DNA of 64,000 bases, taken from Macrocystis pyrifera. Lineage: Eukaryota; Sar; Phaeophyceae; Laminariales; Laminariaceae. The stretch covers positions 2,232,001-2,296,000 of the forward strand of contig JASSKH010000009.1 of NCBI GenBank assembly GCA_031763025.1, in the 5' to 3' direction. The first letter of the stretch is position 1, and the number at the start of each line of letters is the position of its first letter. Shown here in pieces: positions 24,001-35,819 of this stretch. The notes below the pieces were generated by a model. The model searched no databases. It saw only the letters and a program-made list of their open reading frames with translations, and had not been told where the DNA came from. Both the position numbers and the translations under genes were made by a program.

Positions 24001-27000
24001 CCGACGCTGAGAATGATTCTTACTGCAACAGTAGTCGCTGCTATATAGGTAACACCGTAATCTGGAAATGATGCACATAACAAAATTTACAGCAGCATAG
24101 CGGGGGGTGTGACATAGCAGTAAGTAACCTCAGGTACTTGTAGCCTCAAGGCACACAGCAGATAGTCGAAACCCGCCAACGCTCACGCAGACACGTACAG
24201 TAGGCGTTCACTCTAACAGCGTCGGTCCTTCTGCCAAATACCTGGAAACTTGGGATCAAATAAGCATCAGGAATCACGGCTATCATATACTTCGTATACT
24301 GGTACAGTATCATAGAAAGTGACCTGTGGACACGAAACATAAATGATATCATACTGCCGTACCTTGCATCCGGAACAGCGAGTTCCCGACCCTCCGTGGG
24401 TATCCTGTGTGCTCCCAAAACAGCAAGCGCAATGGGCACGAGCTTCGTCGTCAGCAAGTACCGCGCTCAAAGGTTGGACCTCCAAGATCTGACCGGCAAT
24501 TTACAGCGCAGCAGCACCAGTAAGTATTACAAGGCTGCGCTCCGCGGGCGGCTGTACGCCGCCCGCTACGCTCGCTGGAGGAAAGACGGGAAAAGGTGCA
24601 GCGGACAGAGGTCCATGGTTTGGTGCGACAGGCGACTTGCAAATGTCAAGAGCTGTAGGGTGAAACGATGCCTGCTGGCTTTTTTCGTGATGTATGCAAT
24701 ACGTGAAATACTGCTGTTCATATATATCATGCAAAATGAGCCGCTCGCGGAGCGCAGCCTTGTATCCTTATGCTTGTATGTACCGACTACTGTACCTGAC
24801 GTATACCACTGCTACACGTATGAAAAGTACCTGTTGTTCCTGGTACCTGGTATGGTATTACAAGGCACTTCGCTCCGCGGGCGGCCTACGCCGCCCGCTA
24901 CGCTCACTCAGGAAGGAAAAGTACATCAAATTTCGCGAAGCGGACCGAGGTCCATGATTGAATATAGTTTTTTTCATGACAGGTTGTAGTTGCAAACTGG
25001 GGACTTGATAATGCCAAGAGTCCCGCCGCCATGCATGCTTCAGGAGAAAACAGCTCGGACGCCACATACGCTTCGCGTCGCGGGGGGTTTTCCGCTACGC
25101 TCGCTCACATGTCGTACGTACGTACATACCCCAGGTAGGGTACTTATTTTCTTCTTTCCACATGCTCTATGGCTGTACTCGTATGTACGAAATATAAAGC
25201 ACAGCACGGCACAGCAGCACCACAAAACAATGAAAATGAAACCGAGAATTTCGGAAAGAAAAACAAAACCCCGTCCCCTCTCGTGTAACAACTTCCTGCC
25301 TGATTGAAACACTTACACCGGTCAAAAAGAAAAAAAGAAAAAAAATCAAACAGCGGAGCTTCTCTCTCAGCCTTGTGCGCCGCCCGCCCCTCTCGCGATC
25401 ATCTCGCCACCGATTCGGTCCGGGCAAAGCTTCTCTGACTCTCTGCCACAGTGAGCCCCGTCGCCCGCCTCGCGTGAAGCCCGGTGCTCACCGTGGACCT
25501 CGTTCACCAGCTCGACAATGTTGGTGCTCAGACTGGGTACCTCCCTCAGTGGTTTTCAGTCCGGTCGCAAAAATTAGCACCGCTTGAATATTATCTTACA
25601 ATCCCGAACGGCCCTTAAATACTCGTACGTACTCCATTAAAAATCACAAATGGAGGCCAGACAGGGCCAATTGATGCTTCCCTTGTGTCTCGAGGCACAC
25701 GCGACGCCTAGCCACGAAACCGGCGACCGCGCTCCTTGCAACCCCCCCTCCACCCGCCAGCACCCGCTGACACCCGCGACGGTGCCGCGCGCGCCCGCGG
25801 ATCCGTGCTCGGAGTACACGCACGCACACGAAATGAAAGAAGAAAAAAGGAAAGAAGGACTAAAAGTGCAAAGAGAAAGGGAGAAAACAAAGACCCGCTG
25901 GAAAGGTCCAGCAAGTAATAAAAGGAGGCGATTTCCAAGTGGGAGCTCTGAGAGGCCAGGGATGTACCAACCGAGCACGCTCAGAGAGTGAGATCTAAGT
26001 AAGTAGTTCTATAGTGCGTATGGACGTACGTATACAGGCCTTGTAGGAGCAATCAGGAAGTCCTGCACAGAGTACATGTTTTCACTTTGATTCTGGATTC
26101 CTCGAGATTTTATCTTGGCGGGGTGATCATAGGTCAATAGAAATGATCAAAGCAACGTCTACTCGGCTTCAAATAGCAAAACTCTTGGGCTCAGTTTCCG
26201 CCGACTTCTTTTTTTCGTTGTTGCGTTTTTCGTTTTTCACGAAAAAAACGGCTTCCTCGATTTTCGCCGAAATATCATAAAAAAAAACGGTTTCCGGCTG
26301 ATTTGGGCTAAAAAAAACTAAATCCGCTCAAAACCAAAAACCGGCAGACACCAAGAAAACATTTTTTCGGCTTTTTCGGCTCCAAAACAGTTTTTCGGCC
26401 TTTTCGGCTCGAAAATATCAAAATCGGCTCGAAATCTTGACAATACGCTCGTTAACACGGATATAGGCATCAGGTGTGTTGGAAGCAGGCTCGATCGGCG
26501 TGCATTATCACCAGAACGCTGCCCACATCGGCCAGCAGACGTTAGAAATCCGAAATGTCGCTCCGTTTTTCCTTTTTCTTCATAGCTTTCGCTAGAAATA
26601 ACAAGTATTGGGCATTTTTGTAAAGGAGACGAGTGAAAATTGGCGATTTTAAAGAATTCGGCCCTCGGGACTAAAAATCAACCCTCTCCCTCCAAAATCG
26701 GTTCAAGGAAAAGAGCAAATCGGCTTTTTCAAAACCCGGACTTTCTTACCCCCAAACGGCCTTTTCGGCCTTTTCGGCCTTTTCGACAAAAGCCGGTCGA
26801 GGCTCAACCTAAGAACTCTCCAGTCCTCAGCCAGTGGACAGCGAACGCCAGGGGATGGAGGATCCTCAGGTCGGCGACCGGGAGCTACAGGCCATCACGG
26901 CTAGAAGTAAAGGCACGCGAACCATTGCAATGACGATTCAGGTTGACCCCGGTAGTTTGAGGGCTGTATCACATGGAGTGCAAAAACCTGAGGTCGCCAA

Positions 27001-30000
27001 ATTGAGCCAAATCGCACCCCGGGTTAGCCCTCGAGGCAGCAGCTCTGAGCGAGCCGATCCAAGCTCATCCAAGCTTTTCCGAGCCAAGCGCTCGGACGCG
27101 GGCTGGCTTTGATCACCCAGCGCCAGTCTCTCTTGAATGAACATGAGTAGGCTGCACCCTGAAGGACACGGCGTCGTCTGTTGTGTGTGTGGAGATATCC
27201 GCTCCTTTGATGATTTTGGTCGTGTCTGAGCCCGTGCGAGTTTTATGGTAAACAATTTGCCTAGGTACCATTGAGGCCATCGAGCAAGCGAAGCCCAATC
27301 ACACCGCCCAGGACTCCCAGCGTCGGGGTGCCTAGTTGGGTTAGGGTTAGTGCCCGAGGCGAAACCCGCGGTAGGAATCATGAGCGGTGATACTGTGTTG
27401 TGCAACGTTGCCATATTCGCGTGTCCATCGGATGCATCGTACGAAACTCCGCTTTGGTTCGATACTGTCGACGGCCGATAGCGGCAAGCAAGCACCCTAC
27501 TCCCAGAATAAGAAAGCTAGCCGAGGAGTAGGTGGTGGCTATCCCAAAGGAAGTACGAGCGCAGCGGTTGTACGTCAGTCTCGGTGCTCTGTGCCGCGGT
27601 TTGGCTTTGGACCAGTTTTGTGTTTTTTATCGGGCCGCACAGCAAAAAGCAGCAGCTGCGCGCATATAATGTCATACCTGGTACCTGGTACAAAACAAGT
27701 ATGCTTTGTTCTTGAGTATTGTATTGTTTTTACAAAACATCTTACTTTTGGTATCGTCTACGTCGTACCGCACGAACACAAAATACAAATTCAACACGTG
27801 CTGGACTCGAACGTACTGTAAATACATGAGCATTCATACTGGTGCTCATACAAAATTTACTCGTACCACCCTAGCAGGAAATTTAGGCACCGTCGAGATA
27901 TGAACATGGATATCAAACGGTCCTTACACTTACGTACAATGTGGTATGTATCATGCACGTACGTACAGATGTACCAGGCACGAGTACCATGTACCTGGCA
28001 TACATTTCTGGTATGTATACCAGGTACCTCGTACCAGAAGATGTTTTCCGGAACGATGTACGTACGATCCGGAACGATGTACGTACGAGGAACAGAGTGA
28101 GCGCAGTCACTGCTCATCGCCGCGGCCTGGGCAGTCTCCTTGATCCCGTCCCTCAGCCCTTGGAGGTTCAACGCGCCCCGCATGCGGAGAGCAAGCGCGT
28201 GTTCGACACGGAGCAGGATAGGTTCTTCTCCAAGCAGTCTGTCGTTCAGGCGAGAGTCGACCGGTTCAGCTCCCTCGCTGCAGTCTCCGTTGAGGGGTTT
28301 GTTGTTAACTGCTGTCTTCGCCTTCTTGGAGGCCCTTCTTTCACTGATGGACATGGCACAGGGACACTATGACTCTCTCGGTGTGGTGGTCCTGGTTGTG
28401 TCTGTTGTACCGGGTATATCTCGTAGCCGCACTTGACGAATTCAGCAGAAGCAACAGCGGTTTGCAGCTGGCGTTATGATGAGATTCCCACGCACGTACA
28501 TATCATGCGAGTATGATACTCGTATACCTCGTTTTAGTCTACTCAAGCCAGATATAAGCAATCTTTAGTGCTGTGGAGATATCACGTGAATTTTACGAAC
28601 AGCAACAACAAAAAGGGCAAAAAACGGTCCAATACGTAACGAGATTGCTCCTTTAACTGTAACTGTACACTGTACCGCTGTGCTGCTGTACGCAGGAACT
28701 CAGTAGCTTGAAATTAATGTGGGATCGGCTATCTCGCTCAGTTTTGACGGGATTTCGATTCTGAGTCTAGTTTTGAGCGTCCATTTTTCGAATTTTCTGA
28801 TATTTACTGTTTCGTCTTGTTTTTGTAATATCTTGAGATTAATGTGGGATCGGCTCTCTCCCTCAGTTTTGACTGAATTCGATTCTGAGTCCGGTTTAGA
28901 GCATCCATATTTCCAAGGTTGAGTTTTGTAGGGTACATGCGAAACCATACACGTATTTACCTGGGTATTACCATACAAAAAACTTCTGTAAACTCTGCAC
29001 GACATTTATACCCGTACCCGGAACTTCTGTGAGTTTTGAATGACATTCATACCCGTACCCGAAACTTTTGTACGTTCTGTACGCCCGTGCCACAATGCCC
29101 GGGGTACGGGTACAACATCCCATACCCGTACCTGGCCCTTGTGTAGGGCATACACCCGGAAAAAAGGGTAAATACCGGGTATTATACCCGGTACCCGACA
29201 CTTTTTAAAACATCGGGCTGCGGGTACGGGTGCGGGTACAACAGTCATATACCTGCCCGGAGCTTCTGTGAGTTTTGTAATATTTTCATACAATACCCGG
29301 AACGTCTTTCGTCTTTTTTAGTCTGCTGCACATTCGAACATTCGAACCCCAGCGCAACCGCCGGCAGGGATGGCAGGGATGGCAGTCTAGTCCACCGCCT
29401 GAAAATAGTAATGACAAGTGTGCTTTCATGTATCATACCAGTCAACCTTGGGTACATAAACTCCCTTCCTCCCTCTCTACTCCCTTTGCCGACGCTCATG
29501 TCTGAGTTTCGTGGTAGAGTCAACCACCTGTTGTCGTCCTATATAAACATGTACGACCAAGAGAGATCGCCGGCTCGTATCGGTGGAGTGCAGCTGCTAA
29601 ACATTGTCATCCAGTGCTGATGTTACCGCGCTTCCCCTTTTTCGAGTGCACGACCCGACGTTTAGACTTATTTATGATATAAATACTGATTCAAACTTAC
29701 CTACAAGTACAGCAGTTGCCTTGTCTTTTTCATTTGATTACAATGGTCTGCTGCGATCTCAGAGAGTCTACAAAAACTATTTTGTATTCGTCGCTTCTAC
29801 TTTCTTTGCGTTCTTCACGTTTTTTGTTCTCTATGCGTGCTTTCTTTAAGTTATTTACTCTCTCGACACTAACTTCAAGGTGAAAAATGACAACCGAAAA
29901 AATCAAAATTCGCAAGGCTATGTTTTGTGGGGTTGGTGGATTCCGGGTATGGAAGTTTTACAGAACCCTGGACAGCTCATGAGCTAGCTCATCTATCGTG

Positions 30001-31819
30001 TATAGCTCAAGCTTCGAAAACATGTGAAGATGAGCTACCGCCTATAGCTCAAGCCGAGGGAAACATGTTGTAGCATATGTAGCTCCTTTAGCTCATCTTG
30101 GGGGCAGGTGAGCTAGCTAATGTAGCTCCTATAGCTCAGCCTGGGTAAATGTTTGTAGATGATGAGCTATCGTGTATAGCTCAAGTTTCGAAAACATGTG
30201 CAGATGAGCTACCGCCTATAGCTCAAGCCGGGGGAAACATGTGTAGCTCATGTAGCTCCTATATCTCATCTCGGGGGTAGATGAGCTAGCTCATGTAGCT
30301 CCTACAGCTCACCCTGGGAAAATGTGTGTAGATGAGCCATCTATAGCTCAGGCCTTCAAAACACGGGCAGATGAGCTACCACCTATAGTTCAAGCAGGGC
30401 AAACATGTACAGATGAGCTATCGCCTACAGCTCACCCCCAGAAAACATAATCATAGCTCATGCACGTAGCTCATTGCAGCTCCTTCTCGGAAACACATGC
30501 GTGTAAGATAAGTAGCTGAACAAGCCCACCCTCCGGCTCCGGGACAAGAGCGTATGTATAGGAATAATGTGGGCTTGGCCTGGGTTTGATCGTTGTCCTC
30601 ATCCACATCGATGACGTGGTTGTTCGTGGGGTCCACATCCATCGATGGATCCGGTTGCTGCCCACCGCCAACCTGTGGTCTACGGCCGAAGCGCCGCTAG
30701 AGCTGCTACCCCGGGTCGTGGGCATGCTAGGGGTATTGCGTGTGGTGTCGGTGTTGTGTTCTGTGCGAGCGCCTCTTGTGGTGTGCATGCTGACAGCTGA
30801 CTGCTGCTGTCAAAAAACGAAAATTCAATATATGTTGGGTGTCGACCTATCGTCAGGTATCTTCAGAACCGAAGCAGATCCGATCTCATATAATATCACA
30901 TACTGCACCTGGCACGTACAAAAATATATGGTTGTTTGTGTTGATATCGTTCTTTTCTGCGTACTTGTATTGGTAACTTATACAGCTCATGAGCTAGCTC
31001 ATCTATCCCCTATAGCTCAAGCCTTGAAAACATGTGCAGATGAGCTATCGCCTATAGCTCAAGCTTTGAAAACATGTGCAGATGAGCTACCGCCTACCAG
31101 GTACCTGGTATAGCTTAAGCTTCGAAAACATGTGCAGATGAGTTACCGCCTACAGCTCAAGCCGGGGAAAACATGTGTAGCTCATGTAGCTCCTATAGAG
31201 CATTTCGGGGGTAAATGAGCTACAGTAGCTCATGTAGCTCCTATAGCTCACTCTGGACATACATGTGGAGATGAGCTATCCTCTATAGCTCAAGCTTGGA
31301 AAACATGTGCAGATGATCTACCCTCCTATAGCTCAAGTCGGGAAAACATGTGTAGCTCACGTAGCTCACCGGCGAGCTAGCTCTCTGAGAGAGCTAACTC
31401 GAGCTACCGTGAGCTGATCTGTCCGAGGTGTGGAATGTTCGAATGTACAGCAGACTAAAAAAGACGAAATACGCCAGTCTTTTTCCATGGCCGAAAGCGC
31501 GAAAGCGCGAGTGGGCAAAATTCAAAATTTGATCAAAATCTAAGAGCAGAGGGAAGACCAGGGGAGAAAAGAAGAAACAAGCAAATTGGAACAATTATTG
31601 AAGCGTTGGTAGTGCTAGTTGGATGTAGATGGGTGCTGTATACGAGTAGTCTAAAGTATATACCTGGTACAAGTGTACGGAACATGCACGACAAACGACA
31701 GGCAGGCGCGGATATGATACGTACGAACTCACGAGATCGCCCACGTTGAGGTTTTTGGTTGCTATCATGCAGCGCCCTCGTCCCGATCTTCGCTTCACTT
31801 CCGTGGTGCCGGACATCAT
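21096..31819 (-). CDS. SMYD-type MYND/SET-domain lysine methyltransferase
   Basis: Exons on the minus strand: 31819-31733, 24488-24363, 23759-23672, 23347-23198, 23099-23053, 22823-22146, 21876-21760, 21233-21096 (TAG). Phases agree and give 476 residues. Exon 1 encodes SGRGRCMIATKNLNVGDL, the start of the SET domain. Exons 2-3 encode the MYND zinc finger (HCACC...RCSGCK, then WYCSRKCQKIDWREHRPEC). The sixth exon has the catalytic core: NHSCAPN, GEEITIGII, then the post-SET-like YFFECQCDRC cysteines. The last exons look TPR-like (ALLEEALSTIRITHG, HPYYREVRGLF). SMYD enzymes methylate lysines of histones and other proteins using S-adenosylmethionine. Between 23197 and 23100 the frame is uncertain: either a 98-bp intron, shortest of the gene, or coding sequence with two compensating indels (see findings). 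Intron 1 is 7.2 kb. Confidence 0.9.
21329..21433. mobile_element. 105-bp MITE, TA target site (copy 1)
   Basis: The terminal inverted repeats are 27 bp, begin TTACGGGGGTCCATAG and differ at one position between arms. TA lies directly outside both ends (21327-21328, 21434-21435). It lies in the intron between the last two SMYD exons. The second copy at 37082 has the same length. Confidence 0.92.
24525..24957 (+). repeat. Two copies of a GC-rich dispersed repeat
   Basis: Copies at 24525-24620 and 24855-24957 both start TATTACAAGGC, share an imperfect palindrome (GCGGGCGGC...GCCGCCCGCTACGCTC), and end with GGAC(A/C)GAGGTCCATG. A shorter related piece (CGCGTCGCGGGGGG, CCGCTACGCTCGCTCAC) lies near 25072-25110. 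The first copy sits about 35 bp upstream, in transcription sense, of SMYD exon 2, close to where the branch point and pyrimidine tract should be. Confidence 0.7.
28062..28354 (-). CDS. Candidate exon of unknown function inside SMYD intron 1
   Basis: On the minus strand a coding-like frame starts at ATG 28354 (MSISERRASKKAKTAVNN) and runs through about 80 residues, including LLRVEHALALRMRGALNLQG, before running into repeat-derived GTACGTA sequence below about 28110. Composition and an Arg/Lys-rich start look protein-like, and an AG at 28336-28337 could be an acceptor. The known SMYD exons splice in phase without it. It could be an alternative exon, a nested gene or a gene fragment; I do not recognise it. 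Confidence 0.3.
28713..28920 (+). repeat. Tandem duplication, 125-bp period
   Basis: The motif ATTAATGTGGGATCGGCT begins at 28713 and again at 28838, followed in both by CTCAGTTTTGAC and a GATTCTGAGTC stretch. There are two units, the second slightly truncated. It lies in SMYD intron 1. Confidence 0.8.
28990..29300 (+). repeat. Degenerate minisatellite with ACCCGTACCCGG core
   Basis: Repeated ATACCCGTACCCG(G/A)AACTT(C/T)TGT...TTTTG units of roughly 45-60 bp, in decayed copies, with an internal inverted stretch (GGGTACGGGTAC). It directly follows the 125-bp duplication in SMYD intron 1. Confidence 0.7.
29972..31412 (+). repeat. AGCTC-rich minisatellite in two blocks
   Basis: Blocks at about 29972-30480 and 30981-31412 both open with CAGCTCATGAGCTAGCTCAT and consist of 40-75 bp units built from GAGCTA(C/T)C...CTATAGCTCAAG...AAACATGTG(C/T)AGAT and TAGCTCATGTAGCTCCTATAGCTCA. 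The palindrome GAGCTAGCTC recurs. The 500 bp between the blocks is unrelated and has a low-confidence minus-strand frame at about 30650 (MDVDPTNNHVIDVDEDND). All of it lies in SMYD intron 1. Confidence 0.85.
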
Positions 31820-33012
31820 GCCTAAGTTACTCAGCGAAGATCTCCTACCACCACACTCGATAGGGTACGAACAGAAAGGGGTGCGGGTGTTTGCGGTACA
31901 GTAGTGGGATACAACGCAAGAGTGCCCTAGCAGCGAGTTTTAGGAGGTTTGCTTGTATCTTGGTTGGCCGTTGCGGAGCGGGGAAATAATCGAATTCCTA
32001 TCTTCGAAACCGTTTCAGGTTTTGTTCAGTTTGGTTTGTTGTTTTTGCTCACGACATACACCACACACCACACACCACACATTACCAATAGCTCCGTGAG
32101 CCCTACAGCGCACCCTCCATCAAACATCAAACACATCAAAGCTCAACCTCTCCAGTGCGCGACCTCAATAGGGGACCAGGGACCAGGGGCTCTCATCTCA
32201 CCCTAGCCTTCCAGGATGCGGCGTAATAATGTTTGTACCGTACCGTACTTTACGTACGTACTTTACACAGCTGCTGCAGTATCTCTTCTCGAGTGCTGTG
32301 CGCATACATGTGGCAGCACGCTTCAGCATGACCACCCCGCATTGAGTGACGCCAATACTAGCCATCAACCTTCTTGCTGAAAGGGTGCGATAGTTGCTCG
32401 TCGCTGGGGCTTGCTCGTAGAATTGCTCGCGGGGTCAATACAACCAACACGACACAGAGGAGGAATGTTCTTGTCACGGTCGCCAGGCCAGAGGTTTCCT
32501 CGCGACGAGTCTCAAGGTATGATACGGCGGTGCAGTATAACAGCAGCAGTAGCAGTAGTAGTACTCTGCAGTCGACTGGCCGAATACCTTACCGAGCTTT
32601 GCGCTATGTCCGTCTGGTTGATGAAAAAAGTAAGAGCTATAAACACTCGTACGTATGGCGTGCTGAGACAGTAGTGGCAGGTACGCACGACTTGGGTCGG
32701 CTTCTTTGTCATGCAGCCCTCTGTTTCGTACGTACGTAGGTGGCGCAGCTATGACAAGCGGCTCGTACAGTTTAGGCAGTACGAGAGCAGACGATAGGCT
32801 CGAAATAACGACAGGAACCAGCAGGCCTATATACGGTCTAGGCTACGCCCTACAGGGCGTGTGGCTTAACATGATCGTATAAATCAGTGCAAGGGTTTCA
32901 TGCAGGACTGCTGTGAATACTGTAGTAGCGGCCGCATACGTAAAGAGGGCAACCACCCACCACTGCCAAGCTGCTAAGCGCCTACGATATCATGCTGTGC
33001 ATGCTCCTCCAG
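31820..33012. other. Divergent intergenic region between SMYD and STPGR genes
   Basis: The SMYD start codon at 31819 faces left and the first STPGR exon I can place is at 33013. Upstream exon(s) of the STPGR gene, including its start codon, should be here because exon A begins in phase 1; I could not identify them. A CACAC/ACCACAC microsatellite lies at 32050-32085 and GTACGTA motifs at 32235-32265 and 32730. Confidence 0.5.
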
Positions 33013-35819
33013 GTCCTGAGCTTAGAAAAGGCTTGGGTTTATACCGGGTGACGAATCACACCGGACTTCAGGTTCGCGAACAAATCGGACTCGACTCAAA
33101 ACCTTGCGGGCGTCTCTCCCCCGGCGACGTGTTTTGCACCAATCGCTCCTCGGTCCTGCCACACGGAACACGACACCTCGTTCGGCTGCACGTTGTGCAG
33201 CCTCGTGTTGGCTGGGTCACAGCGGTACCGAAGTGGGTAGAGAGATTTCAGGACGGGGATAGGCCAGGTCCAATACCGTTGGGGTCAACTTTGACCGAGA
33301 AAAGCGTGGTGGTGATGAAGCCAGAGGAGGACTGCTGTAGTATCACGAGTCCGCTGCTGGATGCTGAAGTGGGCGGACACGCTGGTTGTGGGTGGCAATT
33401 CAGAGAACAGGGCTTTGGGGCATCCACTCCAAGGACCAGATGGCTGCATTCAAGGTAACGCATAAATGTACACGCACGGCTACCTGCCCAAAACTGGATT
33501 AAATACCAGGTACAGTTTAGTAATGTAGTACGAGGTATTATGATGAGTGGTTTGCCTTCACTCTCCACGGCACCAGCACACAATATATTCCAGGGTGTGA
33601 GGTCAGTGAGGACTGCCCCATTGCCTCCGGTGTATCCCTCATTGCGCGCTTTCACCCCTTTTCTTTGAAGTCGATTTGTATAGCTCGGCCTTAGGCGCTG
33701 CGGCACACCCTTTCCAGCAATCAGAGCAACCAGTAAGGACGCACCAACGCATGTGAAGGACTCTGCGTTCAGCGGTTTTCCTGGCAGGTCGCATTCCTCG
33801 TGATTGTATAATGTCGATTGCAATATCCGTTCATGTGTTCGACACGCACGTGCTGAGCATGCACCTACTTGACCTCCATGAGCTCTTGACCTGCGCAGGA
33901 GGGGAGTATGGCCCGTGGCAGTGGGAAAAATTCCTGGACCACAGTATTTCCCCAAACTTTCAACGACAACCAAGAGAACGGACGGCATCGTGTTCCCTAA
34001 AGAGAGGCGGTTTCTGAGCAACACTGCCAGATACCTCAGCAAGCATCACGAGCGGGAGGCTCTTGGTTTATTTTCCCCTGGTCCGGCCAGGTACATGAGA
34101 CACGATCCGGTGGCTCCAGTGGTGCCTCCGTTGTCGGCTCCTGGGTCACCCCACCAAGCTGAAGGGTCACATATCCCGTCACCACGAGCGCGGGCCACCA
34201 CCACAGATTCCGTTGGTGAGGCAAGAAGGTGAGCTATGGCGGACAACCTTGAATCGCAATGTGTAAGCCATATCCTGACATCTTGTTTTTTGTTGTCGAC
34301 ACGCCTCTAAGTAGTGCGTGAACACAACGCACAGCATGGAGCACGACGTTTGCACAACAGCCCAGGTGATGTACACCTCAGCTGGAGGGAAAGGAAGGGC
34401 CTTCCTATGCGGAAAAAAACAGATTTATTGTGCGTGTAGAGATTCGAGCAAACGCTGAGACCAACTGCTGTTTTTGTGATATGGCGCCGAGAAGAGACGC
34501 GCTGGGTGCGCTGCCCTGCGCGTAGGACCCAAGCGTCCGAACCTACGCTGACTGCCTCTAGTCTGGTGGCGAAGAGATGTGGCGAGTGCGCTAGAGTCAA
34601 CCTGTCTTGGTATTTTGTGTTTGATTTTGTGACTTGACAGCTGCTGCTGCTGCTGCTGCTGCTGCTGTACAGCTGCGGTGTAGCCTACGAGTACGTATCC
34701 ACGGAGAGGCGCGTGCCGAGTGCTCTTCTCTTGGTCTCTAGGCCTGAGCCCGCGCCAGCCGACTCTGGTCTGGCCACAGAGGGACGCGCGGTGACGCGCC
34801 GTCCGCGCGTCGGGCGCGAAGCAACGTCGCTATACAGCTGTATCACCATCCAACTCATCGATCGTTCCGCTGCTGTTTGCTGTCGTGGATAATATCTTGA
34901 ATTTAGAGAGCATGCCATTTTTCGATTTGAGAATCCGATGACCCAAGTCGTCGGATTTTGGGCCCAAAATCCGACGACTTGGGTCATCGGATTCTCAAAT
35001 CGAAAAATTTCCGGTCGGATTTTGCATAATCGGACTGCATAAGTAGGGTCATTCGATTTTGAGATCGAAAAATATAAATCTGAAGCTCGAAATCGAACCG
35101 CATAGGAAACGACCTAAGGATCCAGCGAAAGTCTCCGCAACTCGATGTTCCCACGGCACCTTTTTGGGTCGCTCACAGTTCGCAGCACCTAATACATGTT
35201 TCTAACCCAGCCTCCTAACGTTCCGCGACGTGGCAGACAAAGACGGAAGAAAGCAAAGGAGCTAACAAAAACTGCTCTTGGCAGTCAGTACATCGGGATT
35301 GTGGAACGAGAGGCGGCTGATAAAATTATCGGCAAAGCTAAAGCGGGATCAACGGGTGCACACATCATGCGCCTTCTCGTATCGGGTGGCACAGAACGTG
35401 AACGCCCGCAGGGGTGTTTTGAAATTAGAATGGGGGCAGCATCGCCCGGACCTGCTCAGCATTTTCCAACCGATTCTTGTATTTCACGGCAAGGCTGCAC
35501 AGTTTTTGCCTCGCCGATAGCGTTAGACCCTGCAGAATGGAAGAGGCAGAAGAAACTCAAGACTCCGCAACCTGTGGGCTCTGGACGGCCGAAGATTCCC
35601 CAAGAACACCGTCGATGGCCCATGTATACCCACTTTAAGGACGGCTGCATTTCGGGTACCCTGGGACAGGACAGCCCAGGCCCGGCCGCAGTAAGCGTGG
35701 CCGACCATGACCCTTTCCGGGCCACGTCGTTCCTCAAAACTGGCATATGCCACCCGCCTCTGGCGACCCCTTGTGTGGTCTCTCGGCAGGGGAATACCAA
35801 CCTTAGGAGACGGGCTTGA
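33013..35819 (+). CDS. STPGR (SHIPPO-like) protein with N-terminal SH3-like region, 5' end missing
   Basis: Three exons: A 33013-33454, B 33899-34215, C 35395-35819 (TGA). Phases match: A ends phase 2 at AAG|GTAACG, B ends phase 1 at TTG|GTGAGG. Exon C's acceptor is chosen for phase and is the least certain. Exon A starts with GLGLYRVTNHTGLQVRE, LDSKPCGRLSPGDVF and GWVTAVPKW, which resembles bacterial-type SH3-like repeats seen in algal proteins (from memory). Exons B and C carry four PGP motifs typical of sperm-tail PG-rich repeats: KIPGPQYFPK, FSPGPARYMR, ASPGPAQHFPT, DSPGPAAVS. STPGR proteins bind or line microtubules in cilia and flagella, which brown algal zoids and gametes have; that role is inference. 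Intron 2 holds a (CTG)n run and the 92-bp palindrome. Confidence 0.68.
34640..34668 (+). repeat. (CTG)n trinucleotide run
   Basis: About nine uninterrupted CTG units followed by TACAGCTGCGG, in intron 2 of the STPGR gene. Confidence 0.95.
34917..35008. repeat. Perfect 92-bp palindrome, no spacer
   Basis: The two 46-nt arms are exactly complementary and meet at GGG|CCC (34962/34963). The arms start ATTTTTCGATTTGAGAATCC and contain GACCCAAGTCGTCGG. A diverged third copy of the outer arm (GGTCATTCGATTTTGAGATC) lies at 35047-35072 in the same orientation as the right arm. It sits in intron 2 of the STPGR gene. Confidence 0.97.

Noticed and set aside
30451..30788. Minus-strand frames between the two AGCTC blocks (MPTTRGSSSSGAS, MDVDPTNNHVIDVDED)
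   Set aside because: They could be the start of a retroelement gag-like frame, but each is short, no downstream polymerase motifs exist and no splice links were found. Kept only as a note in the repeat entry.
33248..34042. 264-codon minus-strand open frame, the second longest in the window
   Set aside because: It is antisense to STPGR exons A and B and spans their intron, and it shows no domain. The plus-strand reading has phase-consistent splice sites and PGP motifs, so this is a shadow.
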